64,000 nt of DNA from Cladorhizidae sp. MBARI D1340-BT2 (Eukaryota; Porifera; Demospongiae; Poecilosclerida; Cladorhizidae), in NCBI GenBank assembly GCA_028752905.1, contig JAQNBH010000012.1, positions 29,211,816 to 29,275,815 on the forward strand. Direction: 5' to 3'. Of this stretch, positions 44,463 through 54,904 are shown in pieces. The position numbers and the translations under genes are program-made. Each line of letters begins with the position of its first letter. Position 1 is the stretch's first letter. The notes under the pieces were generated by a model, which worked only from the letters and a program-made list of their open reading frames with translations, was not told the origin of the DNA and ran no database searches.

Positions 44463-45227
44463 GCCACCCTGGTGAAACACACACCATTGCCATGTCTTGG
44501 TGGAGGCCACCCTGGTGAAGCACACACCATTGCCATGTCTTGGTAGAGGCCACCCTGGTGAAGCACACACCATTGCCATGTCTTGGTAGAGGTCACCCTG
44601 GTGAAGCACACACCATTGCCATGTCTTGGTGGAGGCCACCCTGGTGAAGCACACACCATTGCCATGTCTTGGTAGACTGCAGGGTTGTATACAGAAATTT
44701 TGCCAAGGGGGGGCGAACTTGAGATATGGAAAAATAAGGGGGGGCGAGAATGATACAATGATGGTGTATGTAATGTATAAGGGTGGTGTCTAATTTCAAG
44801 GGGGGGGGGGCGAGAATGATACAAGGGGGGGCGAATGCCCCCCCCCCGCCCCCCCCTAAATACACCCCTGGTAGAGGCCACCCTGGTGAAGCACACACCA
44901 TTGCCATGTCTTGGTAGAGGTCACCCTGGTGAAGCACACACCATTGCCATGTCTTGGTAGAGGTCACCCTGGTGAAGCACACACCATTGCCATGTCTTGG
45001 TGGAGGCCACCCTGGTGAAGCACACACACCATTGCCATGTCTTGGTGGAGGCCACCCTGGTGAAGCACACACCATTGCCATGTCTTGGTAGAGGCCACCC
45101 TGGTGAAGCACACACACCATTGCCGTGTCTTGGTGGAGGCCACCCTGGTGAAGCATACACACCATTGCCATGTCTTGGTAGAGGCCACCCTGGTGAAGCA
45201 CACACCATTGCCATGTCTTGGTAGAGG
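44463..45227. repeat. 43-bp minisatellite interrupted by a MITE
   Basis: CATGTCTTGGTAGAGGCCAC recurs every 43 bp (44491, 44534 and onward), with occasional 2-bp insertions in the CA run. About 13 units lie on the two sides of the inserted element at 44680-44870. Open minus-strand frames are repeat translations. Confidence 0.96.
44680..44870. mobile_element. 191-bp non-autonomous hAT element (MITE)
   Basis: Begins CAGGGTTGTATACAG and ends CTAAATACACCCCTG, imperfect inverted termini typical of hAT elements. The flanking octamers GTAGACTG (44672-44679) and GTAGAGGC (44871-44878) fit a decayed 8-bp duplication of the array word GTAGAGGC. Its right ~80 bp, including TCTCGCCCCC and ATTCGCCCCCC in reverse complement, matches the terminus of the hAT at 62913-62995 almost base for base. 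It is therefore a deletion derivative of that family. The interior is G-rich. Confidence 0.85.
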
Positions 45228-45229
45228 TC

Positions 45230-46428
45230 AGTAATAAAAAGCGGTACTATAAGTCAAATCTTTCTGAAAAAAATGAAAACTCAAGTGGTCGCTGTATCAT
45301 GTGCTAGCCATTTCCAAAGCTCTTGAGCCATTGGATGCTCCAATTTCAAAGTTATGCGTCCATGGAATTCCAATTTTCTGGTTTGCCAACATGAAGGGAA
45401 ACTGAGAATTGTCCTAACCTTTGACAGGTGATTCTCTGCCATTCACATTTTCTGGGAGCCCAACGATCATAGCTTTCCTTGAGTTCCCAAAGTAATGTTA
45501 TACGTCGATTCAAAGCTCTCGTAGGGCTCTGTGATGTGAGCGGTTCAGATATATTTTTGCGTATTCCAAGCATTGCCAAGTTATGGTGATCTGAGAGGTG
45601 ATCTTTGTGTCTTAATCAGTTTAGCTCACTGGTGGCTTAGCTCACTCTGATGGCCTAGAACAAATTAACACTTGGTATGCAGCCAATTTCCTTTCTCGGC
45701 TAATTGCTTTGACAAACCACAGGCCAAATTGCAGCCCTTGTCAACACTGCACCAGGGAAATATTCCGGTTACTAGGCGAGTGCACTTTTTAAGGGACCGG
45801 GGAGATATTTGGGCCTCCAAGGTTTTTAAGGGACCTGTTCGGGATGTGTCTTCTAAGAAAATATGCCCCAAGAGACATTTTACACAACACCTGAAGGCAT
45901 ACTGAATAAGCAGCACTTTGGTACCAAAATTACATGCATAAACCAAGCAACACTTTGGTTCCAAAACTACATGCACAAACAGGAGAGAATGAGTTATGTG
46001 GATTGCGAGGTCTAGTCGGCTCTAACTATGCATCCAGCAGTTCTTTCTTAGACGTGTGAATCCACACCAATCTTCTCTCTTCACCATGACAACCACTTCC
46101 TCGCTTATGTAGCTCGCTTATGTAGCTCGCTCGTTATATTTCAGGCGGGTAGCCTATTCATATTTTTTACGAGTGGAAGTACGCTGCATAGACAAAAAGG
46201 TGCTGGTTCAAACTGCCACCTCTCCCTCCTTCAGGCAGTGGCTGCGGCAGAGGTGGGTGTGGCTTCCACTGTGCGCTACACAATCCAGGAATACACATGA
46301 CACCCCCACACGAATCTCCCTGCTTGTCCCATCTGTGGATACGTAACACTTTATAAAAAATATCCCTCTGTGTGTGATGTGTGCTCTTCGCACAGCACAC
46401 CACACACCCTCAAGCAGAAACACTTGCA
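45230..46428. other. Unique DNA, no gene recognised
   Basis: Includes a short duplication, GCAACACTTTGGTTCCAAAA versus GCAGCACTTTGGTACCAAAA (about 45910-45980). Two 75- to 103-codon minus-strand frames have no domain. Confidence 0.5.
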
Positions 46429-46429
46429 C

Positions 46430-47065
46430 TTCTAGGAATAGCCCTAGCCCTGCCTTTTGGAATAGCCCTAGCCCTGCCCTCTAGGAATGCCCTGCCTTTT
46501 TGGAATAGCCCTAGCCCTGCCTCTAGGAATAGCCCTGCCTTTTTGGAATAGCCCTAGCCCTGCCCTCTAGGAATAGCCCTGCCTTTTCGGAATAGCCCTA
46601 GCCCTGCCCTCTAGGAATAGCCCTGCCTTTTCGGAATAGCCCTAGTCTCCTGCCCTCTAGGAATAGCCCTAGCCCTGCCCTCTAGGAATAGCCCTGCCTT
46701 TTTGGAATAGCCCTAGCCCTGCCCTCTAGGAATGCCCTGCCTTTTTGGAATAGCCCTAGCCCTGCCTCTAGGAATAGCCCTGCCTTTTTGGAATAGCCCT
46801 AGCCCTGCCCTCTAGGAATAGCCCTGCCTTTTCGGAATAGCCCTAGCCCTGCCCTCTAGGAATAGCCCTGCCTTTTCGGAATAGCCCTAGTCTCCTGCCC
46901 TCTAGGAATAGCCCTAGCCCTGCCCTCTAGGAATAGCCCTGCCTTTTTGGAATAGCCCTAGCCCTGCCCTCTAGGAATAGCCCTAGACCTGCCCTCTAGG
47001 AATAGCCCTGCCTGCTTGGAATAGCCTTAGCCCTGCCCTCTAGGAAGGGCACTAGCCTGGCCTGC
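46430..47065. repeat. GGAATAGCCCTAGCCCTGCC minisatellite with 245-bp higher-order unit
   Basis: Units alternate between TCTAGGAATAGCCCTGCC and TTTTGGAATAGCCCTAGCCC. The whole 46479 block is repeated from 46724 (offset 245 bp), including a rare TCTAGGAATGCCC variant and a TAGTCTCCTGCCC variant. This shows segmental duplication of the array. Confidence 0.95.
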
Positions 47066-47204
47066 TAAGAGTAGCCGTAGCAGTACCTTCTTGGAATTCT
47101 TCCTATATCTCTCCACACCAAACTTCTCCACAGCTCGCGACAATCCTCTCACACGACACTTAATCCACGCCTCCTTCTTACAACATGTCCTATAACAACA
47201 ACAA

Positions 47205-47330
47205 ACCAATTGCAACAATAACAACAAATTGGCTTTATAGAATCAGAAGTCAATATTTGTGTATGCAACAATAACAAAACAATAACAACACAACAACAAA
47301 TACAATAACAAGTACACAATACGAAGAAAA
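47205..47330. repeat. ACAACAATA microsatellite
   Basis: CAATAACAACAAAT-type imperfect triplets over about 125 bp. Confidence 0.85.
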
Positions 47331-47439
47331 TTAGAAGTCAAGATGCATACATAGAGGTTGAAGGTCAGTTAACAATCAGTGTGGTTTAGTAGAACTCAAG
47401 TTGAAAATGAAACAGAATTTACCAATGCAGATCACAAAC

Positions 47440-47955
47440 ATTTATAGGACCCCTTACCTAATGTAGACCTTTACCTAATGTAGATAACAAACATTTATAG
47501 GATCCTTTACCTATTAATATAATGAAGACCACAACACTTACAGGACCCTCCACCCTATTAATATAACGTAGATCAGACTTTTTTTTGACCCTTTGCCCCC
47601 TTTGCCTATAAATATAATGTAGATAACAAACACTTATCAGGGTTTCATTGTCCAAGGGGGGCCACTGGAGGAATCTGGATATATATTAAGGGGGGGGCAT
47701 GATGGTTAAAGATGTGACAAAGTTTCTAATGGATTTTAATAATACAATTTCCAAGGGGGGGGGGGGGGGGGGGAGGGCAAAAATATTCCAAGGAGGGGGC
47801 AGCGTTCCCCCCCACCCCTAAATGAAACACTGCTTATGACCCTCCACCTCCCACCTATTAATATAATGTAATAGTTCACAAACATTTTCACCCTTTACCT
47901 ATTAATATAATGTAGACCACAAATATCCCTTTACCTATTAATATAATGAATTATA
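47440..47955. repeat. ~45-bp imperfect minisatellite, interrupted by a MITE
   Basis: Repeated CCTATTAATATAATGTAGAC and AACAAACACTTATAGGACCC words, diverged. The array is split by the element at 47638-47832 and resumes after it. Confidence 0.85.
47638..47832. mobile_element. MITE family 'CAGGGTTTCATTTAG', copy 2
   Basis: Starts CAGGGTTTCATTGTCCAAGG and ends CCTAAATGAAACACTG, imperfect inverted ends. The interior is about 85-90% like 38386-38550, with an added 19-nt G run (47755-47773). It is flanked by CTTAT on both sides (47633-47637 and 47833-47837), a 5-bp direct duplication. The CAGGG ends suggest hAT, but a 5-bp repeat is short for that family, so classification is open. Confidence 0.75.
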
Positions 47956-48169
47956 TTTATAAGCAACGGTTGCTATAAATATTTGTACTACAAGCAGTAA
48001 GTTAAGAGTGTTCCAAAAGACACTGCTGGAGATGAGGAAACTCAGAATTAGACTCATGGACTTGGATGACAGAGAGCTCAAGAATGGTCATATGATTAGC
48101 ATGTGAGCTCAGCAAATGAGATCCTGGCTTCTTTTTGTCATTCTTCAAAATGAAACATTGGTTAGCACG

Positions 48170-48560
48170 TCTACAAGCCAGGCTTCATGTAGGGAGGAGG
48201 AGAAGGTGAAGCCAGGCTTCATGCAGGGAGGAGGAGGAAGACTTCATGCATGGAGGAGGAGGTGGAGGAGGTGAAGCCAGGCTTCATGCAGGGAGGAGGA
48301 GGTGAAGCCAGGCTTCATGCATGGAGGAGGAGGTGAAGCCAGGCTTCATGCAGGGAGGAGGAGGTGAAGCCAGGCTTCATGCATGGAGGAGGAGGTGAAG
48401 CCAGGCTTCATGCAGAGAGGAGGAGGTGAAGCCAGGCTTCATGCAGAGAGGAGGAAGTGAAGCCAGGCTTCATGCAGGGAGGAGGAGGAGGTGAAGCCAG
48501 GCTTCATGCAGGGAGGAGGAGGTGAAGCCAGGCTTCATGCATGCATGGAGGAGGAGGAGG
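48170..48560. repeat. 30-bp minisatellite (GGTGAAGCCAGGCTTCATGC)
   Basis: About 12 units of GTGAAGCCAGGCTTCATGCA plus GGGAGGAGGAG. Each unit contains the near-palindrome TGAAGCCAGGCTTCA, so every unit can form a hairpin. Confidence 0.95.
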
Positions 48561-48564
48561 TGAA

Positions 48565-48980
48565 AGCGTCACCGGACACGACATGTCTGCTGGTGTCATC
48601 GGCCATTTTGTTTAGGGACATGTGTCTCAAGTTGGTAACAATAGCTCACAAATTACGCAACAGGCGACATTCCCAACCAAGTGGTGGAGGTACAATGTTG
48701 TTTGTTTATGGCCAAGCAGCCACCCACAGGAAGTTACTCAGCGAACCACCCAATGATAGATGCTATTATTCACCATGACGATAACTCAAGTATAAACACA
48801 TGCCAAATGTGCCTTAGGGCAGGTTTTGAACGCGAGGTTGTTAATAATTGCCAATTGCGAGTCTTAAACGCAAAAATTGGACATGCAAATTATAACATGG
48901 TTATAATTTATAGGTTTATGCAATTAATTACTTATGTGATAAAATTCTCACCTCGTGTGTTGTAGAAATGAAGATACTGC
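48565..48980. other. Unique spacer, no gene recognised
   Basis: Open frames up to 95 codons start in the preceding repeat; none shows a domain. Confidence 0.5.
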
Positions 48981-48983
48981 TAA

Positions 48984-49194
48984 AGCCTACAAGTTACCAA
49001 CCCAGTACAAGTAAGACTGAAGCCTACTAGTGGAGCTCCTGAGTTACCAACCCAGTACAAGTAAGACTGAAGCCTACTAGTGGAGCTCCTGAGTTACCAA
49101 CCCAGTACAAGTAAGACTGAAGCCTACTAGTGGAGCTCCTGAGTTACTAAACCAGTACAAGTAAGACTGAAGCCTACTAGTGGAGCTCCTGAGT
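48984..49194. repeat. 50-bp minisatellite, left part
   Basis: Four units of GAGTTACCAACCCAGTACAA followed by GTAAGACTGAAGCCTACTAG and TGGAGCTCCT. Same array as 51574-52614 on the other side of a hAT transposon. Confidence 0.95.
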
Positions 49195-51573
49195 CAGAGT
49201 TCACAGGTTTTACACAGGGCTTGGGTGTAACCCGGGTTGGGTTAAATACCTTTTACCCGGGTTTTACTCAAACATGGATACAACCCAGGATAAAATAATA
49301 GACACAATAGATTTATTATAAACTGTAAAGATATTATAAGAAATTAACTCTGTAAATCAGGAAGTAAGACATTCAATAAATGGCAACTGTAAAGAACTAG
49401 ACAAAAACAGGAGCTGTGTTTCACTCAGCATTTATTTACCAAGTGACAAGGTTGTTGTCTACTTAGAGTATATATTTTTTATTTAATGATTTATTTAAAT
49501 ATTTAAACAAGATTCATGGGATTAAAGTCCAATTGATATGCAAGTTAAAACAGATTTAATAGTCAATCTCCTGAGGTCCTCGCAGGAGCCTGTGGCAGAA
49601 GATGGTTTCTGGGCTTTCTCATTTCCCAGGCGGTTGCAGTTTGTTGTGGATAAGTCCATAGGAGCTAAATATACGTTCTATGGAGCTGGAAGATGCAACT
49701 GCAGTGTGTAGTTGCTTCATAAGTAGTTGCTTCATAAGTTGCATGAATCCAGGGGGCAGGGCACGCCTCTTGTCTACACCTTTCCACCAAGTGAGAGGTG
49801 GGGTTTCAGTGGCACCAGGCTCAAAGTAGGATGAAGGGAATGGGGCCTCCTGAGCCTCAAAAGAGATGGCTGTGCTGAGGAATGCTTGGCTTTTTGTCTT
49901 CAGCCAAGCTTTGGCATTCTCAATCTGATAATCACTAAGTAACTGGCCCTGATACTTAGGGTGAAGTAGGTAGGCAGCAAGGTGGCCAACCTTAACCACT
50001 GCAGCAAAGTGTTTTTTGATAGCATCCTGGTGGGGTTCCAGATAGGGCTCTTTAAGGAGATAGCATCTGGTGGGGTTCCAGATAGGGCTCTGTAAGGAGG
50101 GAGAGGTAGTGATGTGTAGCATCAGCAATCGTGCAGCTATCACTTTGACATTTGTTGATGATGGCAACAGTAATAGGTTTGAGTTGTTCAAGGAGATCTC
50201 CAGCAGCACATAGAATACCTAGATTCTTGATCTTACTAACAATAATGGGATCCATCTCATCAGCATTGTATATATGGCTATTTTCTTGTAGATGGAATGA
50301 TTGGTCATAAATGATTTCAAACAATCCAGATTACTATTCCAGCGTGTAGGATAAGGCAATTTGGGTTTAACATGGCCAGGTGACTCCCTCAACCATCCAT
50401 GGGAATGGTGGACATGTTTGAAGAGATGGTTGATGGACTTGACATGCTCCATGACCCATGGAGTGGACAGGTCTTGACAAAGAAGGTTCAGGCTGTGACT
50501 CGTGCAGCCATATACGGTGATATCATAACGCTCTTTGTGGACTTCTTCACGCACCATCTTCATTTTGTTCTCGTTGTCTGTAGAGCAGTTCAGTACTTCA
50601 CAGCCATACTTGCTCTCTGCTGTCTTGATAGAGTCCAAAAGAAGATTTTTTCATACTTCTGCAGGTTTCTTAGTGGATATGGGGTCATGAGCATCATGGA
50701 AGTAGCCTATGCCATCAGCAGTGAGATAAGTGACAATGATGGGGTCATCCTTGATGTTAGTCCAGCCATCCTGTTAGTTGTGGGCTATTCTGTAGCTGTT
50801 GCCTCATCTTTGATTGAAATTGGTTGTGCGAATTATCAAGAAGTGAGCCACTGATGTGCTTGGCTGTTGGAGGTACATATCCTGGGCGCATCATGTTGCA
50901 AACTTTCTTGAATAATGGGTGATCAGCAAAGTTGAAGGGTGTGTTGGTGGCATACAACAGATCAGCCCATGCCTGGTCCAGGTCTTGCTTTTGGACTGGC
51001 GCAGTTGTGACAAGGTGATCATTGAGACAGTCTGTCGCTGCTTCTTTGCAGGGGGAGGAAGAGAGGAGACTACATGGCTGCATGATGGTTGTTCAGCTTC
51101 TCCGATTTCATCCTGGCAATCTGATAAGTCACATGCAGGTCTCTTTTGCGGGGTAGTCACAGGAGAGATACCCGAACATCTTTTTTGATGAGCGATGAGG
51201 CGCTCTACTTCTGCTGATAACAAATGGAAACACTTCCTGCATTGTGCTTTCTTGTCTTCCTGTTGGATGAAGTGTTGCCACACAATATTCTTTGGCCGTC
51301 CACCCTTGAACATAGTGGCTTTTGAATAGCAGAATTTCAGTTGTAATTGCAGTACACTTACTAAACTGTAAGCTCAGTGAATGATGACCTGTGGTATTTG
51401 CTTGCCTTTTAAATAGCCCTGGTGTCCACCACCACACAGACACTTGTGGCTCTGCGACAGGGCTATGACAGGGCTACAAATAAGTGTTTTATATCACTGG
51501 GTAATACCTGGGTAATACCCGTGTAAAATAGGGGTAAAACCTGGGCGAAATACCTAAAACACAGGTTTTACCC
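49195..51573 (-). mobile_element. Decayed hAT transposon (~2.4 kb) inside the 50-bp array
   Basis: The array stops at about 49194 and resumes at 51574 with the same phase word ACTAGTGGAGCTC. The ends carry related inverted, subterminal sequences: the left has TAACCCGGGTT and TACCCGGGTTTTAC, and the right in reverse complement has GGGTAAAACC and GCCCAGGTTTTAC. A CAGGGCTTGGGTG hAT-like start lies at 49215. An exact 8-bp target duplication cannot be defined because the flanks are repeats. The interior encodes the broken transposase described separately. Confidence 0.8.
49619..51313 (-). pseudogene. hAT transposase with BED finger, DUF659 and hAT dimerisation domain, frameshifted
   Basis: Read on the minus strand. 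51313 to about 51190 encodes an N-terminal BED zinc finger (NIVWQHF, CRKCFHLL, then HQKRC). It is followed in another frame (about 51060-50860) by NTPFNFADHPLFKKVCN and MMRPGYVPP, typical of BED-hAT proteins. Next, 50638-50340 gives a DUF659-like part (CEVLNCSTDNENKM, YGCTSHSLNLLCQDL, PTRWNS). Finally 50050-49619 holds the dimerisation domain ending SSSSIERIFSSYGLIHNKL. At least three frame changes are needed, and a ~36-bp internal tandem duplication (about 50030-50100, GGGGTTCCAGATAGGGCTCT) is present. It cannot encode a working transposase as it stands. Confidence 0.85.
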
Positions 51574-52614
51574 ACTAGTGGAGCTCTTGAGTTACCAACC
51601 CAGTACAAGTAAGACTGAAGCCTACTAGTGGAGCTCCTGAGTTACCAACCCAGTACAAGTAAGACTGAAGCCTACTAGTGGAGCTCCTGAGTTACTAACC
51701 CAGTACAAGTAAGACTGAAGCCTACTAGTGGAGCTCTTGAGTTACCAACCCAGTACAAGTAAGACTGAAGCCTACTAGTGGAGCTCCTGAGTTACCAACC
51801 CAGTACAAGTAAGACTGAAGCCTACTAGTGGAGCTCCTGAGTTACTAACCCAGTACAAGTAAGACTGAAGCCTACTAGTGGAGCTCCTGAGTTACCAACC
51901 CAGTACAAGTAAGACTGAAGCCTACTAGTGGAGCTCCTGAGTTACTAACCCAGTACAAGTAAGACTGAAGCCTACTAGTGGAGCTCCCGAGTTACCAACC
52001 CAGTGCAAGTAAGACTGAAGCCTACTAGTGGAGCTCCTGAGTTACTAACCCAGTACAAGTAAGACTGAAGCCTACTAGTGGAGCTCCTGAGTTACCAACC
52101 CAGTACAAGTAAGACTGAAGCCTACTAGTGGAGCTCTTGAGTTACCAACCCAGTACAAGTAAGACTGAAGCCTACTAGTGGAGCTCTTGAGTTACCAACC
52201 CAGTACAAGTAAGACTGAAGCCTACTAGTGGAGCTCTTGAGTTACCAACCCAGTACAAGTAAGACTGAAGCCTACTAGTGGAGCTCTTGAGTTACCAACC
52301 CAGTACAAGTAAGACTGAAGCCTACTAGTGGAGCTCCTGAGTTACCAACCCAGTACAAGTAAGACTGAAGCCTACTAGTGGAGCTCTTGAGTTACCAACC
52401 CAGTACAAGTAAGACTGAAGCCTACTAGTGGAGCTCTTGAGTTACCAACCCAGTACAAGTAAGACTGAAGCCTACTAGTGGAGCTCCTGAGTTACCAACC
52501 CAGTACAAGTAAGACTGAAGCCTACTAGTGGAGCTCTTGAGTTACCAACCCAGTACAAGTAAGACTGAAGCCTACTAGTGGAGCTCTTGAGTTACCAACC
52601 CAGTACAAGTAAGA
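51574..52614. repeat. 50-bp minisatellite, right part, about 21 copies
   Basis: GAGTTACCAACCCAGTACAA repeats every 50 bp. Units differ mainly at CTCCTGAG/CTCTTGAG and TTACC/TTACT, and these variants alternate in blocks. Confidence 0.97.
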
Positions 52615-52920
52615 CCCTCTGAAAATACTGTGTGGAAACAAACCAAGCATGTGAGAAAGCACTAGATCAGTTCTCGAGAATTAGCAGTAAACTTGAGCTA
52701 TGAAGAGAAGGTCTTGGACCACTTTCACTGCTCAAAGTCGTGCTTGTATTGGCTAGTATGCTGCCTAATGGGAAGGTAGTCTGCTTGCAAGAAATTCAAG
52801 GCTTCGCATGGAGTAGGGGAGAGTACGGTGAGACATTTCGAGAAGAAATACTTAGAACAGCTGAAGGAAGAACAGCAGGTACTGGGATGTTTTCCAGCAA
52901 AGAAGTGGATAGAAAAGTGC

Positions 52921-53121
52921 TACAATAACCTTCTCAATAATCAACTTGAAATTGTACTCTCTCAACGTTTCGACTAGATGCTCTAGCCTTCATCAGGAAT
53001 GACAAAGAATAACTCATTATTCCTGATGAAGGCTAGAGCATCTAGTCGAAACGTTGAGAGAGAGTACAATTCCAAGTTGATTATTGAGAAGGTTATTGTA
53101 ATGTTATTATGTCAACTGAGA
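52921..53121. mobile_element. Foldback element copy 3, near-perfect head-to-head palindrome
   Basis: Two ~85-bp arms in inverted orientation around an ~18-bp spacer near 52999-53016. The right arm reads CTGATGA (53023-53029), GGCTAGA (53031-53037), GCA, TCTAGTC (53041-53047), GAAA (53048-53051), then CGTT. The left arm carries the same core on the minus strand (TCATCAG at 52990-52996). The outer end TTATTATGTCAACTGAG matches the ends of copies 1 and 2. No target duplication is obvious. Confidence 0.8.
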
Positions 53122-53205
53122 GGTCTAGAAGTATTGCTAGGAGAAGAGCTGCATGTGATGGTTCAAAGATATGTGAAGGTATTTGGTGCCTGTGACACTA
53201 GCACA

Positions 53206-53830
53206 GTCTCCCCTTGGTCAAGGTAAAGGCAGGAGTGACTTCACTTCTCCTCCAATCCTGTCAGCCATCTACCCTTGGTCAAGGTAAAGGCAGGAGTGAC
53301 TTCACTTCTCCTCTAATCCTGTCAGCCATCTCCGCTTTGGTCAAGGTAAAGGCAGGAGTGACTTCACTTCTCCTCTAATCCTGTCAGCCATTTCCCCTTG
53401 GTCAAGGTAAAGGCAGGAGTGACTTCACTTCTCCTCTAATCCTGTCAGCCATCTCCCCTTGGTCAAAGTAAAGGCAGGAGTGACTTCACTTCTTCTCTAA
53501 TCCTGTCAGCCATCTCCCCTTGGTCAAGGTAAAGGCAGGAGTGACTTCACTTCTTCTCTAATCCTGTCAGCCAACTCCCCTTGGTCAAGGTAAAGGCAGG
53601 TCACTTCTCCTCCAATCCTGTCAACCATCTCCCCTTGGTCAAGGTAAAGACAGGAGTGACTTCACTTCTCCTCTAATCCTGTCAGCCATCTCCCCTTGGT
53701 CAAAGTAAAGGCAGGAGTGACTTCACTTCTTCTCTAATCCTGTCAGCCATCTCCCCTTGGTCAAGGTAAAGGCAGGAGTGACTTCACTTCTTCTCTAATC
53801 CTGTCAGCCATCTCCCCTTGGTCAGGTAAA
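53206..53830. repeat. 61-bp minisatellite, about 10 copies
   Basis: CCCTTGGTCAAGGTAAAGGC recurs at 53211 and 53272 and onward every 61 bp, followed by AGGAGTGACTTCACTTCTCC. One unit has a 12-bp deletion near 53598. Confidence 0.97.
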
Positions 53831-53837
53831 GGTGGAG

Positions 53838-54900
53838 TTAATGGCTACAACTTCAGGAATTATCATAGCTTATGCCAGGACTCTCCTCAAAGAGTTCGGT
53901 GGGCACATTTCACCTACCAAGAGATGAGCAGCATCCCTTCTTAACAGGACAGCGTATGTGAGGTGTGTCTACTAAATCCTATCCAAGAATGTCAGAGAAG
54001 CAATTTAAGTGGTCAAAAACGAGGTTTTGGGCCGGATATCCAGGGTGCCAATCTTAGAAGGCATCCATGACAGCTCGATCATCAACTTGGATCAAACTGT
54101 GATTAGATTAGTACATTCTGGAGATTGGGAGATTGGACTATGGCTGCACAAAGAGAGCAGGCAGGCCAGGGATACGGGGCAGACAACAGCACTTGCGCCC
54201 CATATTCACCTTCCTAGACAGATTCGACATCTTCCATTCCCCAAACCATTGGGCAACTGAGGAAACCAGCATACAGTTCCCCAACAAGATCGTCACTTCC
54301 CCTTGTTGCCAAGGTCTGGGAAGCTTTGCTGGCAGCCACAGCTGAGAGCAATGCACAATATAAAAAGTCAGAAAACTGATTGTATTCTGAAGTGCTTAGA
54401 AGAGCACAACGTTGTCGTTGTTCCAGCGAGGAGCACTGGTCGTCTCCAACCACTGGACGTCAGCGTAAGCAAACCCTTCTTAAGGCTGGTTCACAGCACG
54501 ACGCTGGCCGAGTGTTGAATTGTATTGCGTGTTGTCACCTTTGACCGTATTGATTTCGAACCACGCTCAACAAAGATCGACACATAATAGTTATGATTGG
54601 TCCGATGCTGCGTTTCAGACGCTGGATTATAAAAAAATTCTAATCCAGCATCTGAAATGCAGCGTCGGACCAATCAGTGTCCATCTATGTTGAGCGCAAT
54701 TCGAGCGTCAAAGGTCAACTTAAAACACGAAATGCCCTGCCAGCATCGTGTTGTGATGTGAATCGGCCTTTAAGACTTACCAAGGGGAAATTTCCTTTTA
54801 TGGTATGCTGATGAAGTTGAAGAAGAAAAAAACACACAGCTTCAGCGTGGGCTGGAAGTAGCGGATGTGGAAGTGGACACGAGTGTGTCTGTCATCTAAC
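53838..54900 (+). pseudogene. pogo/Tigger-like DDE transposase relic, split by a MITE
   Basis: Successive short frames read like a CENP-B/JERKY-type pogo transposase. There is a LLKEFGG helix-like stretch near 53885, an IINLDQTVIRLV stretch near 54080 (the first catalytic Asp region, usually W/LDQT), an HSPNHWATEE block near 54235, and STGRLQPLDVSVSKPF near 54430 (usually CT(D)xLQPLDV). Several stops and frameshifts separate them. The coding match is interrupted at 54483-54769 by a Harbinger-like MITE and resumes weakly after it. Non-functional; family assignment is from these motifs only. Confidence 0.7.
54483..54769. mobile_element. PIF/Harbinger-like MITE 1 (287 bp), TSD TTA
   Basis: Left end AGGCTGGTTCACAGCACGAC and right end, in reverse complement, AGGCCGATTCACATCACAAC, flanked by TTA at 54480-54482 and 54770-54772. 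The 3-bp TWA duplication and GGNNGGTTCACA-like ends are typical of PIF/Harbinger. The interior has an extended inverted repeat around 54595-54680 (GGTCCGATGCTGCGTTTCAG versus CTGAAATGCAGCGTCGGACC), allowing a long hairpin. It carries no coding capacity. Confidence 0.82.
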
Positions 54901-54904
54901 AGGT

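Noticed and set aside
44318..45214. Overlapping ~200-codon minus-strand frames with repeated CFTRVASTKTWQWC text.
   Set aside because: Translation of the 43-bp minisatellite; all three frames cycle through the same words and one runs across the MITE.
50399..50854. A 151-codon plus-strand frame.
   Set aside because: Antisense shadow of the hAT transposase pseudogene.
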